Source: an uncultured Eubacteriales bacterium
GTDB taxonomy: Bacteria; Bacillota; Clostridia; Oscillospirales; Acutalibacteraceae
Assembly (NCBI GenBank): GCA_910584745.1
Contig: CAJUDG010000007.1
Location: 150,764-197,581, forward strand
Direction: 5' to 3'
DNA: 46,818 nucleotides
Shown piece by piece: positions 8,808 to 15,740 of this stretch. Numbering within the stretch: the first letter of the stretch is position 1; every line of letters starts with the position of its first letter. A program made the position numbers and the translations under genes. The notes below the pieces were generated by a model that did not search any database, was not told the DNA's origin, and saw only the letters and a program-made list of their open reading frames with translations.

Positions 8808-8907
8808 TGCACAGACTGTGAACTTTTCGCACCCAAATACTGAAACTTTTTTTCATTCTAAATAGGAAAAACCCCCGGAAGCCGCTGTCCTTGCGGCCGC
8901 TCAAAAC

Positions 8908-8916
8908 TTTGTCGAA
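8908..8916 (+). promoter_or_regulatory. 0A box (Spo0A binding site) upstream of spo0A
   Basis: TTTGTCGAA is a perfect match to the 9-bp 0A box TTTGTCRAA. It sits about 90 bp upstream of the spo0A -35 element and about 100 bp upstream of the divergent nitroreductase promoter, so it could control either. The rest of the 258-bp spacer holds only the two promoters and AT-rich DNA. Confidence 0.65.
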
Positions 8917-9003
8917 CCTTAGGCTTTTTTAATGCGATTCTATTCCCCACCATTTCCCGATAAATTTTTGAAACTTTTTTTCTAAGTTTTTTTCATTTAT
9001 CCC

Positions 9004-9032
9004 TTGCAGGAAACCGCGACTTATGGTAAAAT
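9004..9032 (+). promoter_or_regulatory. Sigma-A promoter of spo0A
   Basis: TTGCAG (9004-9009) and TAAAAT (9027-9032) have a 17-bp spacer, with TG two bases before the -10 hexamer (extended -10). The ribosome-binding site AAGGAGGT at 9053-9060 follows, 5 nt before the ATG. Confidence 0.75.
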
Positions 9033-9065
9033 TTATTCACATCCATTTTATTAAGGAGGTTTCCA

Positions 9066-9833
9066 ATGGATAAACAAGTAAAGGTTCTTATCAGCGGGGA
9101 AGCCAGCGAATGGCCCCGCCCCGCGCTGGAAAAGCTGGAAAACCATGGCGGCGCGGCAGTGTTCGAGCAGCGCGACGGCGCAAGGCTCCTCTCCCGCATA
9201 CGCGAGGAGCGGCCCCAGGCGGTGGTCATGGACATGTTTATGCCGGGTCTTGACGCCCTGGGGGTCATGCAGGCCCTCTCCGGCGACGGGGGCGAGCGTC
9301 CCCTGTGCGTGGTCTCGGCCTCGTACACAACACCCATTTTAGAGCGGGAGGTCCTGTCGGCGGGGGCGGCGTACTTTGCCATCGCCCCCTTCGACAAGAG
9401 CGCCATGGTGGACCGCATACTCTCGCTTATCTCCACCAGGGGCCGCCATTTCGAGACCGAGCCCAGCGACCCCCAGCTGAGGGTCCAGGTGACGGAGATA
9501 CTGCACCAGATAGGGGTGCCCGCCCACATCAAGGGCTACCACTACCTGCGGGACTCCATCATCATGGCCATAGAGGACCCGGAGATAATCAACGCGGTCA
9601 CAAAGCAGCTCTACCCAAGCGTCGCCAAGGCCTATAACACCACCAGTTCCCGGGTGGAGCGGGCCATACGCCACGCCATCGAGGTGGCATGGGACCGGGG
9701 GGACGTTGATGTGCTGAACTCCTACTTCGGCTACACCATACATAACACCCGGGGCAAGCCCACCAACAGCGAGTTCATCGCCATGATCTCCGACAAGCTC
9801 TGCCTTGAGCCCAGCTTCGGCCAGCACGCCTGA
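9066..9833 (+). CDS. spo0A: Sporulation master regulator Spo0A with degenerate receiver pocket
   Basis: The 255-residue protein has an N-terminal receiver (1-120) and the characteristic C-terminal Spo0A effector domain (about 145-255) with IGVPAHIKGYHYLRDSI, YNTTSSRVERAIRHAIEVAW and KPTNSEFIAMISDKL, nearly identical to the Bacillus domain, so DNA recognition should be kept. The receiver retains the phospho-acceptor (VVMDMFMPGLD, Asp56) and the Ser/Thr switch (Ser84). The acidic pair that binds Mg2+ (ADD in B. subtilis) reads Ser-Gly-Glu at 10-12, and the invariant Lys of the LKPFD motif is Ala107 (IAPFD). These changes would weaken Mg2+ binding and phosphoryl switching. The usual spoIVB neighbour is absent. 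It is monocistronic and flanked by two perfect 0A boxes. Confidence 0.95.
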   Translation: MDKQVKVLISGEASEWPRPALEKLENHGGAAVFEQRDGARLLSRIREERPQAVVMDMFMPGLDALGVMQALSGDGGERPLCVVSASYTTPILEREVLSAGAAYFAIAPFDKSAMVDRILSLISTRGRHFETEPSDPQLRVQVTEILHQIGVPAHIKGYHYLRDSIIMAIEDPEIINAVTKQLYPSVAKAYNTTSSRVERAIRHAIEVAWDRGDVDVLNSYFGYTIHNTRGKPTNSEFIAMISDKLCLEPSFGQHA

Positions 9834-9916
9834 ACCCCTTAAGCTGACAAGTTAGCGTCTTGACAGCTCTGGTTCGACGTTCTTCGAGGAGATTATAGCA
9901 CTGTAAAGCTGTATAA

Positions 9917-9925
9917 TTTGTCGAA
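9917..9925 (+). promoter_or_regulatory. 0A box downstream of spo0A
   Basis: A second perfect TTTGTCGAA lies about 85 bp beyond the spo0A stop, overlapping a TATAAT (9912-9917) that has no convincing -35. The 9834-10030 gap has no gene; a weaker minus-strand GTCGAA lies near 9873. Confidence 0.5.
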
Positions 9926-10030
9926 AGGTGGAGATAATACACTTTTTATTGTAAAAAAAGTTTGAACAAGCGCAAGATTTGGAGTAGACCCTCCCCATCT
10001 TCTGCCAGCAAGGCCTATTGCTTTACATGA

Positions 10031-10059
10031 AAGCCCTCCGGCTTTACACCGGAGGGCTT
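10031..10059 (-). terminator. Hairpin terminator of the P-type ATPase gene
   Basis: The 11-bp stem AAGCCCTCCGG/CCGGAGGGCTT has a 7-nt loop and lies just beyond the ATPase stop codon. Its T-tract is poor, so efficiency is uncertain. Confidence 0.6.
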
Positions 10060-10065
10060 CGCGCA

Positions 10066-12681
10066 CTATTTCTTTCGCTTTCCGGCCTTTGCCAGCAGCT
10101 TCTCCCCCTCCACCGCTATCAGCGGGCAGAGGGACAGCCCGCCCACCAGGGCCCACTGTACGGGGGTGAGCATTGCGGTCCTGAATACCGCTGCAAGGGG
10201 AGGGAAGACTATCACGCTTACCATCAGAAAGGCGCAGATAAGGCAGGCGAGATTGAGCTTGCCGTTGCCGAACAGCCCCAGCTCCAGCACGGACCCCTGA
10301 GAGCGCATGTTGAAGCTGTGTACAAGCTGTGACAGGCTCAGCACCGCGAAGGCCATTGTCCGGCCTATCACGGGCTCCATGGGGTCAACGTCGAACCACG
10401 CCCGGCCCGCGCTGTAGGCCAGAAGCGCCAGCGCCCCCACAAGGCAGCCCTCCAATGCTATGGAAAGGCCCATGCCCCCGGAGAATATGCTCTCGTCCCG
10501 CTTATGGGGCGGCTCATCCATCACGTCCCGGGGTATGGGCTCCACCCCCAGGGCCAGGGCCGGCAGCGAGTCCGTCACAAGGTTCACCCACAATAGCTGT
10601 ATGGCCAAAAGCGGCGCCGGGGCCCGCAGCAGGAACGCCGCGAAGACCACCAGTATCTCCCCGATATTGCATGAGAGGAGAAAGTGCACCGTGCGCCGGA
10701 TGTTCCTGTATATGCCCCGCCCCTCCCGGACGGCGGAGACGATGGTGGAGAAGTTGTCGTCAGTAAGCACCATGTCCGCCGCGGACTTTGCCACCTCGGT
10801 GCCGCCCCGGCCCATGGCGCAGCCGATGTCCGCGGCCTTAAGGGCCGGCGCATCGTTGACCCCGTCCCCGGTCATGGCCACGGCCATGCCCCGGCGCTGA
10901 TAGGCCCTGACGAGCTTCACCTTATGCTCCGGCGAGACCCTTGCGAACACCCGGCAGCCGTCCAGCCTTGCGGCCAGCTCCCCCTCGGAGAGCCGGTCCA
11001 GCTCCGGCCCGGTGATGACGGAGCTGTTCTCCTCCGCAATGCCTATGCGCCGGGCTATGGCCAGGGCGGTCCCCGCGTGGTCGCCGGTTATCATCACCGG
11101 GATCACCCCCGCGCGCCTGCACTCCAGCACCGCCGCCCGGGCCTCCTTTCTGGGCGGGTCCTCCATGCCGATGAGCCCGCAGAAGATGAGCCCGCTCTCT
11201 ATCTCCCGGTCGTCCCCGGGCAGGCGCTCCACGTCCTTATAGGCTGCCGCCAGCACCCGAAGGCCTTTTCCCGCCAGCTCAGAGTTGTCGGACATGAGCT
11301 TCGCCTTTCCCCCGCCGGAGAGGGGAGAGACGCTGTGGCCCCTTAACTGCTGGGTGCACCTGGCTATGAGCACGTCCGGGGCCCCCTTGCAGATGACCCT
11401 ATAGCCGTCCCCGGTCCTGTGCACGGTGGTCATGAGCTTCCTTTTAGAGGTGAAGGGTATCTCCCCGACCCTGGGGTAAGCCTCCTCAAGGGCCGGTTTA
11501 CGGCTGTGGCAGGCCCGCAGGAAGGCCGCCTCGGTGGGGTCGCCGCTGCCGTCGGGCTCGCAGTTATTGCAGAGGGTGCAAAGCTCCAGGCAGAACTGGG
11601 CGTTGCCGCCCTCCACCGGCTCGGGCCCGAAGGCCCCGGTAAAGGCCGTGACGGTCATCTTGTTCTGGGTCAGGGTCCCGGTCTTGTCAGAGCATATCAC
11701 CTGTGTGCTGCCAAGGGTCTCCACGGCGGGCATATGCCGAATGATGGCGCGTTTCGCCGCCATGCGCTTCACGCCCATAGCAAGCACTATGGTCACCACC
11801 GCCGTCAGCCCCTCGGGTATGGCCGCAACACCCAGGCTTATGGCTATCATGAACATCTCAAGGGGCTCCACCCGCTGCAGGAGCCCCAGGGCGAATATCA
11901 CCCCGCAGATGATGATGACCCCCAGCCCCAGCACCTTCCCGGTCTGGGCCAGCCGCTTTTGCAGTGGGGTCTCGGGGGCGGTCTCCTGCTCTAGGAGCCC
12001 GGCGATATGGCCCATGGCCGTGTCCATGCCAGTGGACTCCACCAGGCCCACCCCGGCCCCGGAGGATATGCCCGTGCCCGAGAAGGCCATATTTCTGCGC
12101 TCGGCAAGGGGCGCGTCCTCCGGGCAGACGACCTCGGCGTCCTTTTCCACCGGCACCGACTCCCCGGTCAGGGCGGATTCCTCGGCCATCAGCTCCACCG
12201 ACCGCAGCAGCCGCAGGTCCGCGGGCACCAGGTCCCCGGTGCGCAGCAGCACTATGTCCCCGGGCACCAGCTCCGCGCTGTCTATTGTAAGCTTCTTTCC
12301 CGCCCTTATGACCCTGGCCTTTGGGGAGCTGAGCTTTTTCAGCGCGTCTATGGCCCTGTCGGCCCGAAGCTCCTGGACCGTGCCTATGACGGCGTTTATT
12401 ATGACTATGGACAGTATGATTATGGGGTCCAGGAAATCCGCGTCCCCCTGCATGGCCGAGGCCCAGAAGGACACCCCGGCGCTTACGAGCAGGATAAGCA
12501 CCATGAAATCCTTGAACTGCCCCAGAAAGCGCATGAGCACGCTCTGGCGGCGGGCCGGGCGCAGCTGGTTCTTACCGTGCTCTGAAAGGCGGCGGGCGGC
12601 CTCGGCAGGCGAAAGGCCCCGGTCCGGGTCCGTGGACAGGGCCTTTACGGCCTCCCGGACGGTGGCGTTGTGGAGCGGCAT
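10066..12681 (-). CDS. Calcium-translocating P-type ATPase (SERCA/PMR1-like)
   Basis: The 871-residue P2-type ATPase has an N-terminal cation-ATPase domain, actuator motif TGESVPV (about 175), phosphorylation site SDKTGTLTQNKMTV (Asp about 330) and hinge MTGDGVNDAPALK, with about ten membrane segments. Calcium-site residues are visible: IPEGL in TM4, CNIGE in TM5 and LLWVNLVTDSLPALALG in TM6, so both the Asn/Glu and Asn/Asp ligands of Ca2+ pumps are present. It should export Ca2+ (or Mn2+) from the cytoplasm using ATP. The ATG follows a GGGGGT ribosome-binding site. It is transcribed alone, divergently from the PAP2 gene. Confidence 0.92.
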   Translation of the reverse strand: MPLHNATVREAVKALSTDPDRGLSPAEAARRLSEHGKNQLRPARRQSVLMRFLGQFKDFMVLILLVSAGVSFWASAMQGDADFLDPIIILSIVIINAVIGTVQELRADRAIDALKKLSSPKARVIRAGKKLTIDSAELVPGDIVLLRTGDLVPADLRLLRSVELMAEESALTGESVPVEKDAEVVCPEDAPLAERRNMAFSGTGISSGAGVGLVESTGMDTAMGHIAGLLEQETAPETPLQKRLAQTGKVLGLGVIIICGVIFALGLLQRVEPLEMFMIAISLGVAAIPEGLTAVVTIVLAMGVKRMAAKRAIIRHMPAVETLGSTQVICSDKTGTLTQNKMTVTAFTGAFGPEPVEGGNAQFCLELCTLCNNCEPDGSGDPTEAAFLRACHSRKPALEEAYPRVGEIPFTSKRKLMTTVHRTGDGYRVICKGAPDVLIARCTQQLRGHSVSPLSGGGKAKLMSDNSELAGKGLRVLAAAYKDVERLPGDDREIESGLIFCGLIGMEDPPRKEARAAVLECRRAGVIPVMITGDHAGTALAIARRIGIAEENSSVITGPELDRLSEGELAARLDGCRVFARVSPEHKVKLVRAYQRRGMAVAMTGDGVNDAPALKAADIGCAMGRGGTEVAKSAADMVLTDDNFSTIVSAVREGRGIYRNIRRTVHFLLSCNIGEILVVFAAFLLRAPAPLLAIQLLWVNLVTDSLPALALGVEPIPRDVMDEPPHKRDESIFSGGMGLSIALEGCLVGALALLAYSAGRAWFDVDPMEPVIGRTMAFAVLSLSQLVHSFNMRSQGSVLELGLFGNGKLNLACLICAFLMVSVIVFPPLAAVFRTAMLTPVQWALVGGLSLCPLIAVEGEKLLAKAGKRKK

Positions 12682-12744
12682 GTGATTACCCCCAGACGAT
12701 GGATTATTGTTCCATATATATTACCGCCCGCCCCCCGATATGTG

Positions 12745-12773
12745 TTGCAATCCTTTGGCAGTTCTGGTAGAAT
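12745..12773 (+). promoter_or_regulatory. Sigma-A promoter of the PAP2 gene
   Basis: TTGCAA (12745-12750) and TAGAAT (12768-12773) have a 17-bp spacer, 34 nt upstream of the ATG. Confidence 0.7.
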
Positions 12774-12807
12774 ATAAAAATACATCCCCATAAAAGGAGC
12801 CGTACCT

Positions 12808-13350
12808 ATGAACCCCTTTGATAGCGCCGTCATGGACTTCATACAGTCCCACTGCCATAACCCCGTTACAGACGCCATATTCCCCGCCGTGACCTATCTT
12901 GGGGAGAGCGGCATATTCTGGATACTGCTTTCCCTCCTGCTGATACTGCTGGGCAAAAAGCGCGGCTGGCGGGAAACAGGCGTTATAATGCTCTTTGCAA
13001 TGCTTCTGGGGCTGCTTATAGGCGAGGTGACCCTGAAGAACATCGTCTGCCGCCCACGGCCCTTCCAGCTTATCTCCCGCGATATCCGGCTGCTGATACC
13101 CCCGCCCAGCGGCTGGTCCTTTCCCTCTGGCCACAGCTGCGCCTCATTTGCGGCGGCCACGGCCGTCTTCCTGCGGGACAGGCGATTCGGCGCGGCCGCT
13201 CTGGTGCTGGCGGCGCTGATAGCCTTCTCCCGGGTGTTCCTCTTTGTGCACTACCCTACGGACGTGCTGGCCGGCGCGGCGCTGGGGGCCGTTTGCGCTG
13301 TAGGGGCGGCGGCCGTCTGCAGCCGCGTTATGAAGGGGAGAAGGGGCTGA
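12808..13350 (+). CDS. PAP2-family membrane phosphatase
   Basis: The 180-residue membrane protein has the three phosphatase motifs of the PAP2/acid phosphatase superfamily: K-x6-RP (KNIVCRPRP, about residues 73-81), PSGH (about 107-110, followed by SCASFAAA) and SR-x5-H-x3-D (SRVFLFVHYPTD, about 140-151), set between five to six hydrophobic segments. Such proteins hydrolyse undecaprenyl pyrophosphate or other lipid phosphates at the outer face of the membrane; recycling of the cell-wall carrier lipid is the most likely role. Start ATG behind AAAAGGAG. Confidence 0.9.
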   Translation: MNPFDSAVMDFIQSHCHNPVTDAIFPAVTYLGESGIFWILLSLLLILLGKKRGWRETGVIMLFAMLLGLLIGEVTLKNIVCRPRPFQLISRDIRLLIPPPSGWSFPSGHSCASFAAATAVFLRDRRFGAAALVLAALIAFSRVFLFVHYPTDVLAGAALGAVCAVGAAAVCSRVMKGRRG

Positions 13351-13388
13351 AAAGACCCGCCCGGGGAAACCCGGGCGGGTCTTTTCAG
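13347..13388. terminator. Bidirectional terminator between PAP2 and peptidase genes
   Basis: A 17-bp perfect stem (CTGAAAAGACCCGCCCG and complement) has an 8-nt loop. The TTTT and AAAA ends let it act on both converging genes. Confidence 0.9.
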
Positions 13389-13393
13389 CGTTT

Positions 13394-14473
13394 TTACAGC
13401 TCAATAAGCTCCTTGGGCGACTTTGTCAGGCTTCTGCACCCGTCGGCGGTGATGAGCAGCATATCCTCTATCCTCACGCCGTACTGGGCGGGCAGATAGA
13501 TACCGGGCTCGTCGGTTATTACCATGCCCTCCTGGCAGACGGTCTCGTCCCTGGAGGAAAATGCCGGCCACTCGTGTATCTCATAGCCAACCCCGTGGCC
13601 AAGGCCGTGGCCGAAGGTTCCGGGATAGTCCTTCTCGATGATGTCCCGGGCTATCTTGTCCACGTCCTTGCAGACCATGCCGGGCTTCACCTGGTCTATA
13701 ACGGCCAGCTGGGCTTTTAATACCGTCTCATAGACCTTCCTCTGTTCGTCGCTGACCTTGCCAAGGGCCACCGTGCGGGTCATGTCGGAGTGGTAGCCGT
13801 CTAAAAGCGCGCCGGTGTCCATGGTGATGAAGTCGCCCTTCTGCACGGTGTTATCGCTGGGCACCGCGTGGCACTGAGAGCCGCTTTTGCCCGCCGCCAC
13901 GATGAGGTCGAAGGCCACTCCGTCGGCGCCGTTCTTGCGCATGAAGAACTCTATCTCCAGCGCCAGCTCACGCTCGGTGACGCCCTCCTTTATGTAGGGC
14001 AGGATATGCTGGAACGCCGCGTCCGTGATGGCCTGAGAGGCCTCTATCTTCCTGACCTCATCCGGGGACTTTATCATCCGCTGGTCCTTGATGGCCTTGT
14101 CCAGGGTCTCGTCCAGGACCGCCTCGATGCCCTTGCCGCCCAGTTCCTCCTCGAATTTCCTTGCCTGGGACACAGAGAGCTTGTCGATCTCCAGATAGAC
14201 CTGCTTCACGCCGTGCTTCTCCAGAAGCTCGCAGAGAGTCTCATATATTTTCTTAAAGCCCACCACTTTGCAGTTTTTGGCCGAGTAGCCGGCCGCCTCC
14301 TCATAGCGGAAGTCCTGCAGCAGATAGGCCTCGTCAGCCGTTATCAGCAGTATGCCGATGTCCGAGGGGAACTCGGTGAAGTACCGGCGGTTGCGCTCGG
14401 AAAACACCAGCACCGCCTTCTGGCTGTCCCCGGCAATGAGCCGGTCGCGTATGCGCTCAACAGGGTTTTTCAT
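13394..14473 (-). CDS. M24-family Xaa-Pro aminopeptidase
   Basis: The 359-residue protein has an N-terminal creatinase-like domain (1-130) and a pita-bread M24 catalytic domain. The five metal ligands are visible: Asp in FITMDTGALLDGYHSDMTR (two), His in GHGLGHGVGYEIHEWP, Glu in VITDEPGIYLPAQ and Glu in VRIEDMLLIT. It removes N-terminal residues ahead of proline in the cytoplasm. The ATG overlaps the yqeG stop by 4 nt (ATGA), so it is translationally coupled to that gene; in Firmicutes such a peptidase gene commonly precedes efp, but efp is not here. Confidence 0.93.
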   Translation of the reverse strand: MKNPVERIRDRLIAGDSQKAVLVFSERNRRYFTEFPSDIGILLITADEAYLLQDFRYEEAAGYSAKNCKVVGFKKIYETLCELLEKHGVKQVYLEIDKLSVSQARKFEEELGGKGIEAVLDETLDKAIKDQRMIKSPDEVRKIEASQAITDAAFQHILPYIKEGVTERELALEIEFFMRKNGADGVAFDLIVAAGKSGSQCHAVPSDNTVQKGDFITMDTGALLDGYHSDMTRTVALGKVSDEQRKVYETVLKAQLAVIDQVKPGMVCKDVDKIARDIIEKDYPGTFGHGLGHGVGYEIHEWPAFSSRDETVCQEGMVITDEPGIYLPAQYGVRIEDMLLITADGCRSLTKSPKELIEL

Positions 14474-14976
14474 TTTATTACATCCTCTCTCGTTTTGAAT
14501 TTCTCTCTAAGGCCCCGCTCAAAATACCTGCGGGCCCTGAAGGTCCAGCCGTCCTCTGGCTCGATGGGCTCTAAGAGCACGGACTTCATGCCGCACATAT
14601 TGGCCCCCGTTACGTCGGTGAAGATCTGGTCGCCGATTATAACACAGTCCCGGCACCGAAGGCCCAGCATTCTGGCCGCCCGCACATACCCGAAGGGCAG
14701 GGGCTTTATGGCGAAGCTTATAAAGTCCACCCCGAACCGGGCCGCGAAGGCCGAGACCCGCCGCCTGTAGTTGTTGGACACTATCACCACCCGCAGCCCC
14801 GCAGCCCGAAGACCGTCCACCCAGTCCGGCGCGCCGGGGGCCGGCTCGTGCGAGACGTATGTGGCGATGGTGTTGTCCACGTCCAGCAGCACGGCTCTGG
14901 CCCCAAGCTCCTTCAGGAACCGGGGTGTGACGGCCTCTATCCGGGGCTTTACGGCGGTCGGCTTAAATAATCCCAT
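14470..14976 (-). CDS. yqeG: YqeG-family HAD IIIA phosphatase
   Basis: The 168-residue protein has the HAD nucleophile motif VLLDVDNTIATY (about residues 31-42), motif II IVSNN (about 65), and GDQIFTDVTGANMCG (about 117) as the terminal acidic motif. It matches YqeG/PGP-type HAD phosphatases. Bacterial members are cytoplasmic phosphatases of uncertain substrate; eukaryotic relatives act on phosphatidylglycerophosphate. GGAGGG precedes the ATG. It forms a two-gene operon with the M24 peptidase. Confidence 0.9.
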   Translation of the reverse strand: MGLFKPTAVKPRIEAVTPRFLKELGARAVLLDVDNTIATYVSHEPAPGAPDWVDGLRAAGLRVVIVSNNYRRRVSAFAARFGVDFISFAIKPLPFGYVRAARMLGLRCRDCVIIGDQIFTDVTGANMCGMKSVLLEPIEPEDGWTFRARRYFERGLREKFKTREDVIK

Positions 14977-14998
14977 GGCGCCCTCCTGTCCCCAACAA

Positions 14999-15036
14999 AA
15001 AGGCGGGCGCCAGCGTTAAGCGGAGCGCCCGCCTTT
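14999..15036 (-). terminator. Terminator of rpsU
   Basis: The stem AAAGGCGGGCGC/GCGCCCGCCTTT (12 bp) has a 14-nt loop, and on the minus strand it is followed by a T-run (14997-15001). It lies 34 nt beyond the rpsU stop and upstream of yqeG, separating the two units. Confidence 0.85.
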
Positions 15037-15069
15037 CATCAGGTCTGAAACCTAATTGTTGGCCCGCGC

Positions 15070-15246
15070 TCACTTATACTTGCGCTTGCGGGCCGCTTCG
15101 GACTTTTTCTTACGCTTGACGGAGGGCTTTTCATAAGCCTCCCGCTTGCGAACCTCCTGGATAACGCCAGCGCGGGCGCACTGCTTCTTAAAGCGCCGCA
15201 GGGCACTGTCCAGGGACTCATTTTCCTTGAGCCGTATCTCAGCCAT
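15070..15246 (-). CDS. rpsU: Ribosomal protein bS21
   Basis: The 58-residue basic protein reads MAEIRLKENESLDSALRRFK, then KQCARAGVIQEVRKREAYEKP and a Lys/Arg tail ending in ARKRKYK, the full length of bS21. It binds 16S rRNA near the anti-Shine-Dalgarno helix of the 30S subunit. The ATG is preceded by GGGAGGGATATGA; an upstream in-phase alternative is not plausible. It has its own consensus promoter and terminator. Confidence 0.97.
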   Translation of the reverse strand: MAEIRLKENESLDSALRRFKKQCARAGVIQEVRKREAYEKPSVKRKKKSEAARKRKYK

Positions 15247-15324
15247 TCATATCCCTCCCATCCGCCGAAAAGGCAGGGGTGTGCGTCGTAAATATAAAAC
15301 TAGAAAATATACTACAACATAGAC

Positions 15325-15353
15325 ATTATAGCTCCAACCCCCGGGCTTGTCAA
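15325..15353 (-). promoter_or_regulatory. Consensus sigma-A promoter of rpsU
   Basis: Minus-strand TTGACA (15348-15353) and TATAAT (15325-15330) are both perfect, with a 17-bp spacer. The leader is about 70 nt. Confidence 0.85.
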
Positions 15354-15425
15354 CCCCTCTTGGAAAGACTTTTTTTGAATGTTACGGATTGTTCATGGAT
15401 TCTTCATTATTCGAGCCCGCTCAAG

Positions 15426-15455
15426 TTGACAGCGCGTGTTGGGGTATTGTATAAT
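15426..15455 (+). promoter_or_regulatory. Consensus promoter of the small membrane peptide (toxin mRNA)
   Basis: Perfect TTGACA (15426-15431) and TATAAT (15450-15455) have an 18-bp spacer, giving a start near 15462. The leader has two small hairpins, TCACC-CGAC-GGTGA (15466-15479) and CTCCG-TAAAG-CGGAG (15480-15494); the second abuts the AGGAGG site at 15495-15500. Confidence 0.85.
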
Positions 15456-15504
15456 ATAGGCGCTTTCACCCGACGGTGACTCCGTAAAGCGGAGAGGAGG
15501 TGGA

Positions 15505-15519
15505 GCATATGAGCTACAT
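15505..15519 (+). repeat. Direct repeat copy 1, over the toxin start codon
   Basis: GCATATGAGCTACAT spans the start codon (ATG 15509-15511) of the 30-aa peptide. An identical 15-bp copy lies at 15685-15699. RNA transcribed leftward from copy 2 is exactly complementary to this start region. Confidence 0.95.
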
Positions 15520-15601
15520 AATGATGTTCGCCCTGGCAGTCGCGGCAGATATAACGTCCTTCCTTATCTGCAAATGGCTCGAAAGCCAGATGAAAGGGTG
15601 A
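15509..15601 (+). CDS. 30-aa hydrophobic peptide, candidate type I toxin
   Basis: The product is 30 residues: a single hydrophobic helix (residues 3-20, FALAVAADITSFLI) followed by CKWLESQMKG with charged and polar tail residues. This one-helix plus charged tail layout is that of Fst-like and other small membrane toxins. The -ICKWL- ending recurs in small Firmicutes peptides as I recall, which needs a search. AGGAGG lies 8 nt before the ATG, behind a consensus promoter and ahead of a strong terminator, so the mRNA is about 220 nt. A convergent promoter on the other strand would make an antisense RNA matching the start site. Toxicity is inferred from architecture, not shown. Confidence 0.75.
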   Translation: MSYIMMFALAVAADITSFLICKWLESQMKG

Positions 15602-15640
15602 GGCGAGCCAAGCTCTAACCTGAGCCCTACCTAAGCAATA

Positions 15641-15684
15641 GGGAAACCCGGAGAGGACGAGTCTCCGGGTTTCCCTTTGGTTTT
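15641..15684 (+). terminator. Shared 14-bp hairpin terminator of the toxin locus
   Basis: A perfect 14-bp stem (GGGAAACCCGGAGA with 15662-15675) has a 7-nt loop, followed on the plus strand by TTTGGTTTT. On the minus strand it lies inside the predicted antisense RNA, and it may also end leftward LytTR-DUF3021 transcripts. Confidence 0.85.
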
Positions 15685-15699
15685 GCATATGAGCTACAT
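15685..15699 (+). repeat. Direct repeat copy 2, at the antisense RNA 5' end
   Basis: This is the second exact copy of GCATATGAGCTACAT. It begins right after the T-tract of the toxin terminator and just inside the predicted start of the leftward RNA. It has no coding role here, as no ribosome-binding site precedes its ATG. Confidence 0.95.
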
Positions 15700-15708
15700 T
15701 GCGGCTAT

Positions 15709-15737
15709 AGTATAACACTCTTTCCTTTCTTTGTCAA
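15709..15737 (-). promoter_or_regulatory. Consensus leftward promoter of the antisense RNA
   Basis: Minus-strand TTGACA (15732-15737) and TATACT (15709-15714) have a 17-bp spacer. The -35 begins 3 bp beyond the DUF3021 stop codon, and no gene lies downstream on this strand before rpsU, so the product must be a non-coding RNA. Confidence 0.8.
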
Positions 15738-15740
15738 CCC

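Larger units (their letters stand above)
15635..15702 (-). ncRNA. Candidate antisense antitoxin RNA (par RNA II-like)
   Basis: The promoter at 15709-15737 (minus) predicts a 5' end near 15702. The RNA would start with about 20 nt that include the complement of GCATATGAGCTACAT, then the shared 14-bp hairpin, for a total of about 65-70 nt. Its 5' segment is exactly complementary to the toxin start codon region 180 bp away. Size, convergent layout, shared hairpin and repeat-based pairing mirror RNA II of the pAD1 par locus. The 3' end is uncertain because no clear U-tract follows the hairpin on this strand. Confidence 0.65.

Noticed and set aside
12682..12744. A further promoter or regulatory RNA between the ATPase and PAP2 genes
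   Set aside because: Only a C-rich stretch and weak AT-rich hexamers are visible; nothing could be supported.
15685..15699. Second ATGAGCTACAT as another start codon
   Set aside because: No ribosome-binding site precedes it and the frame closes quickly; it is better explained as the antisense half of a repeat pair.
15407..15718. A 103-codon minus-strand frame over the toxin locus
   Set aside because: It is the complement of the toxin gene and terminator, with no ribosome-binding site; the leftward RNA is better read as non-coding.
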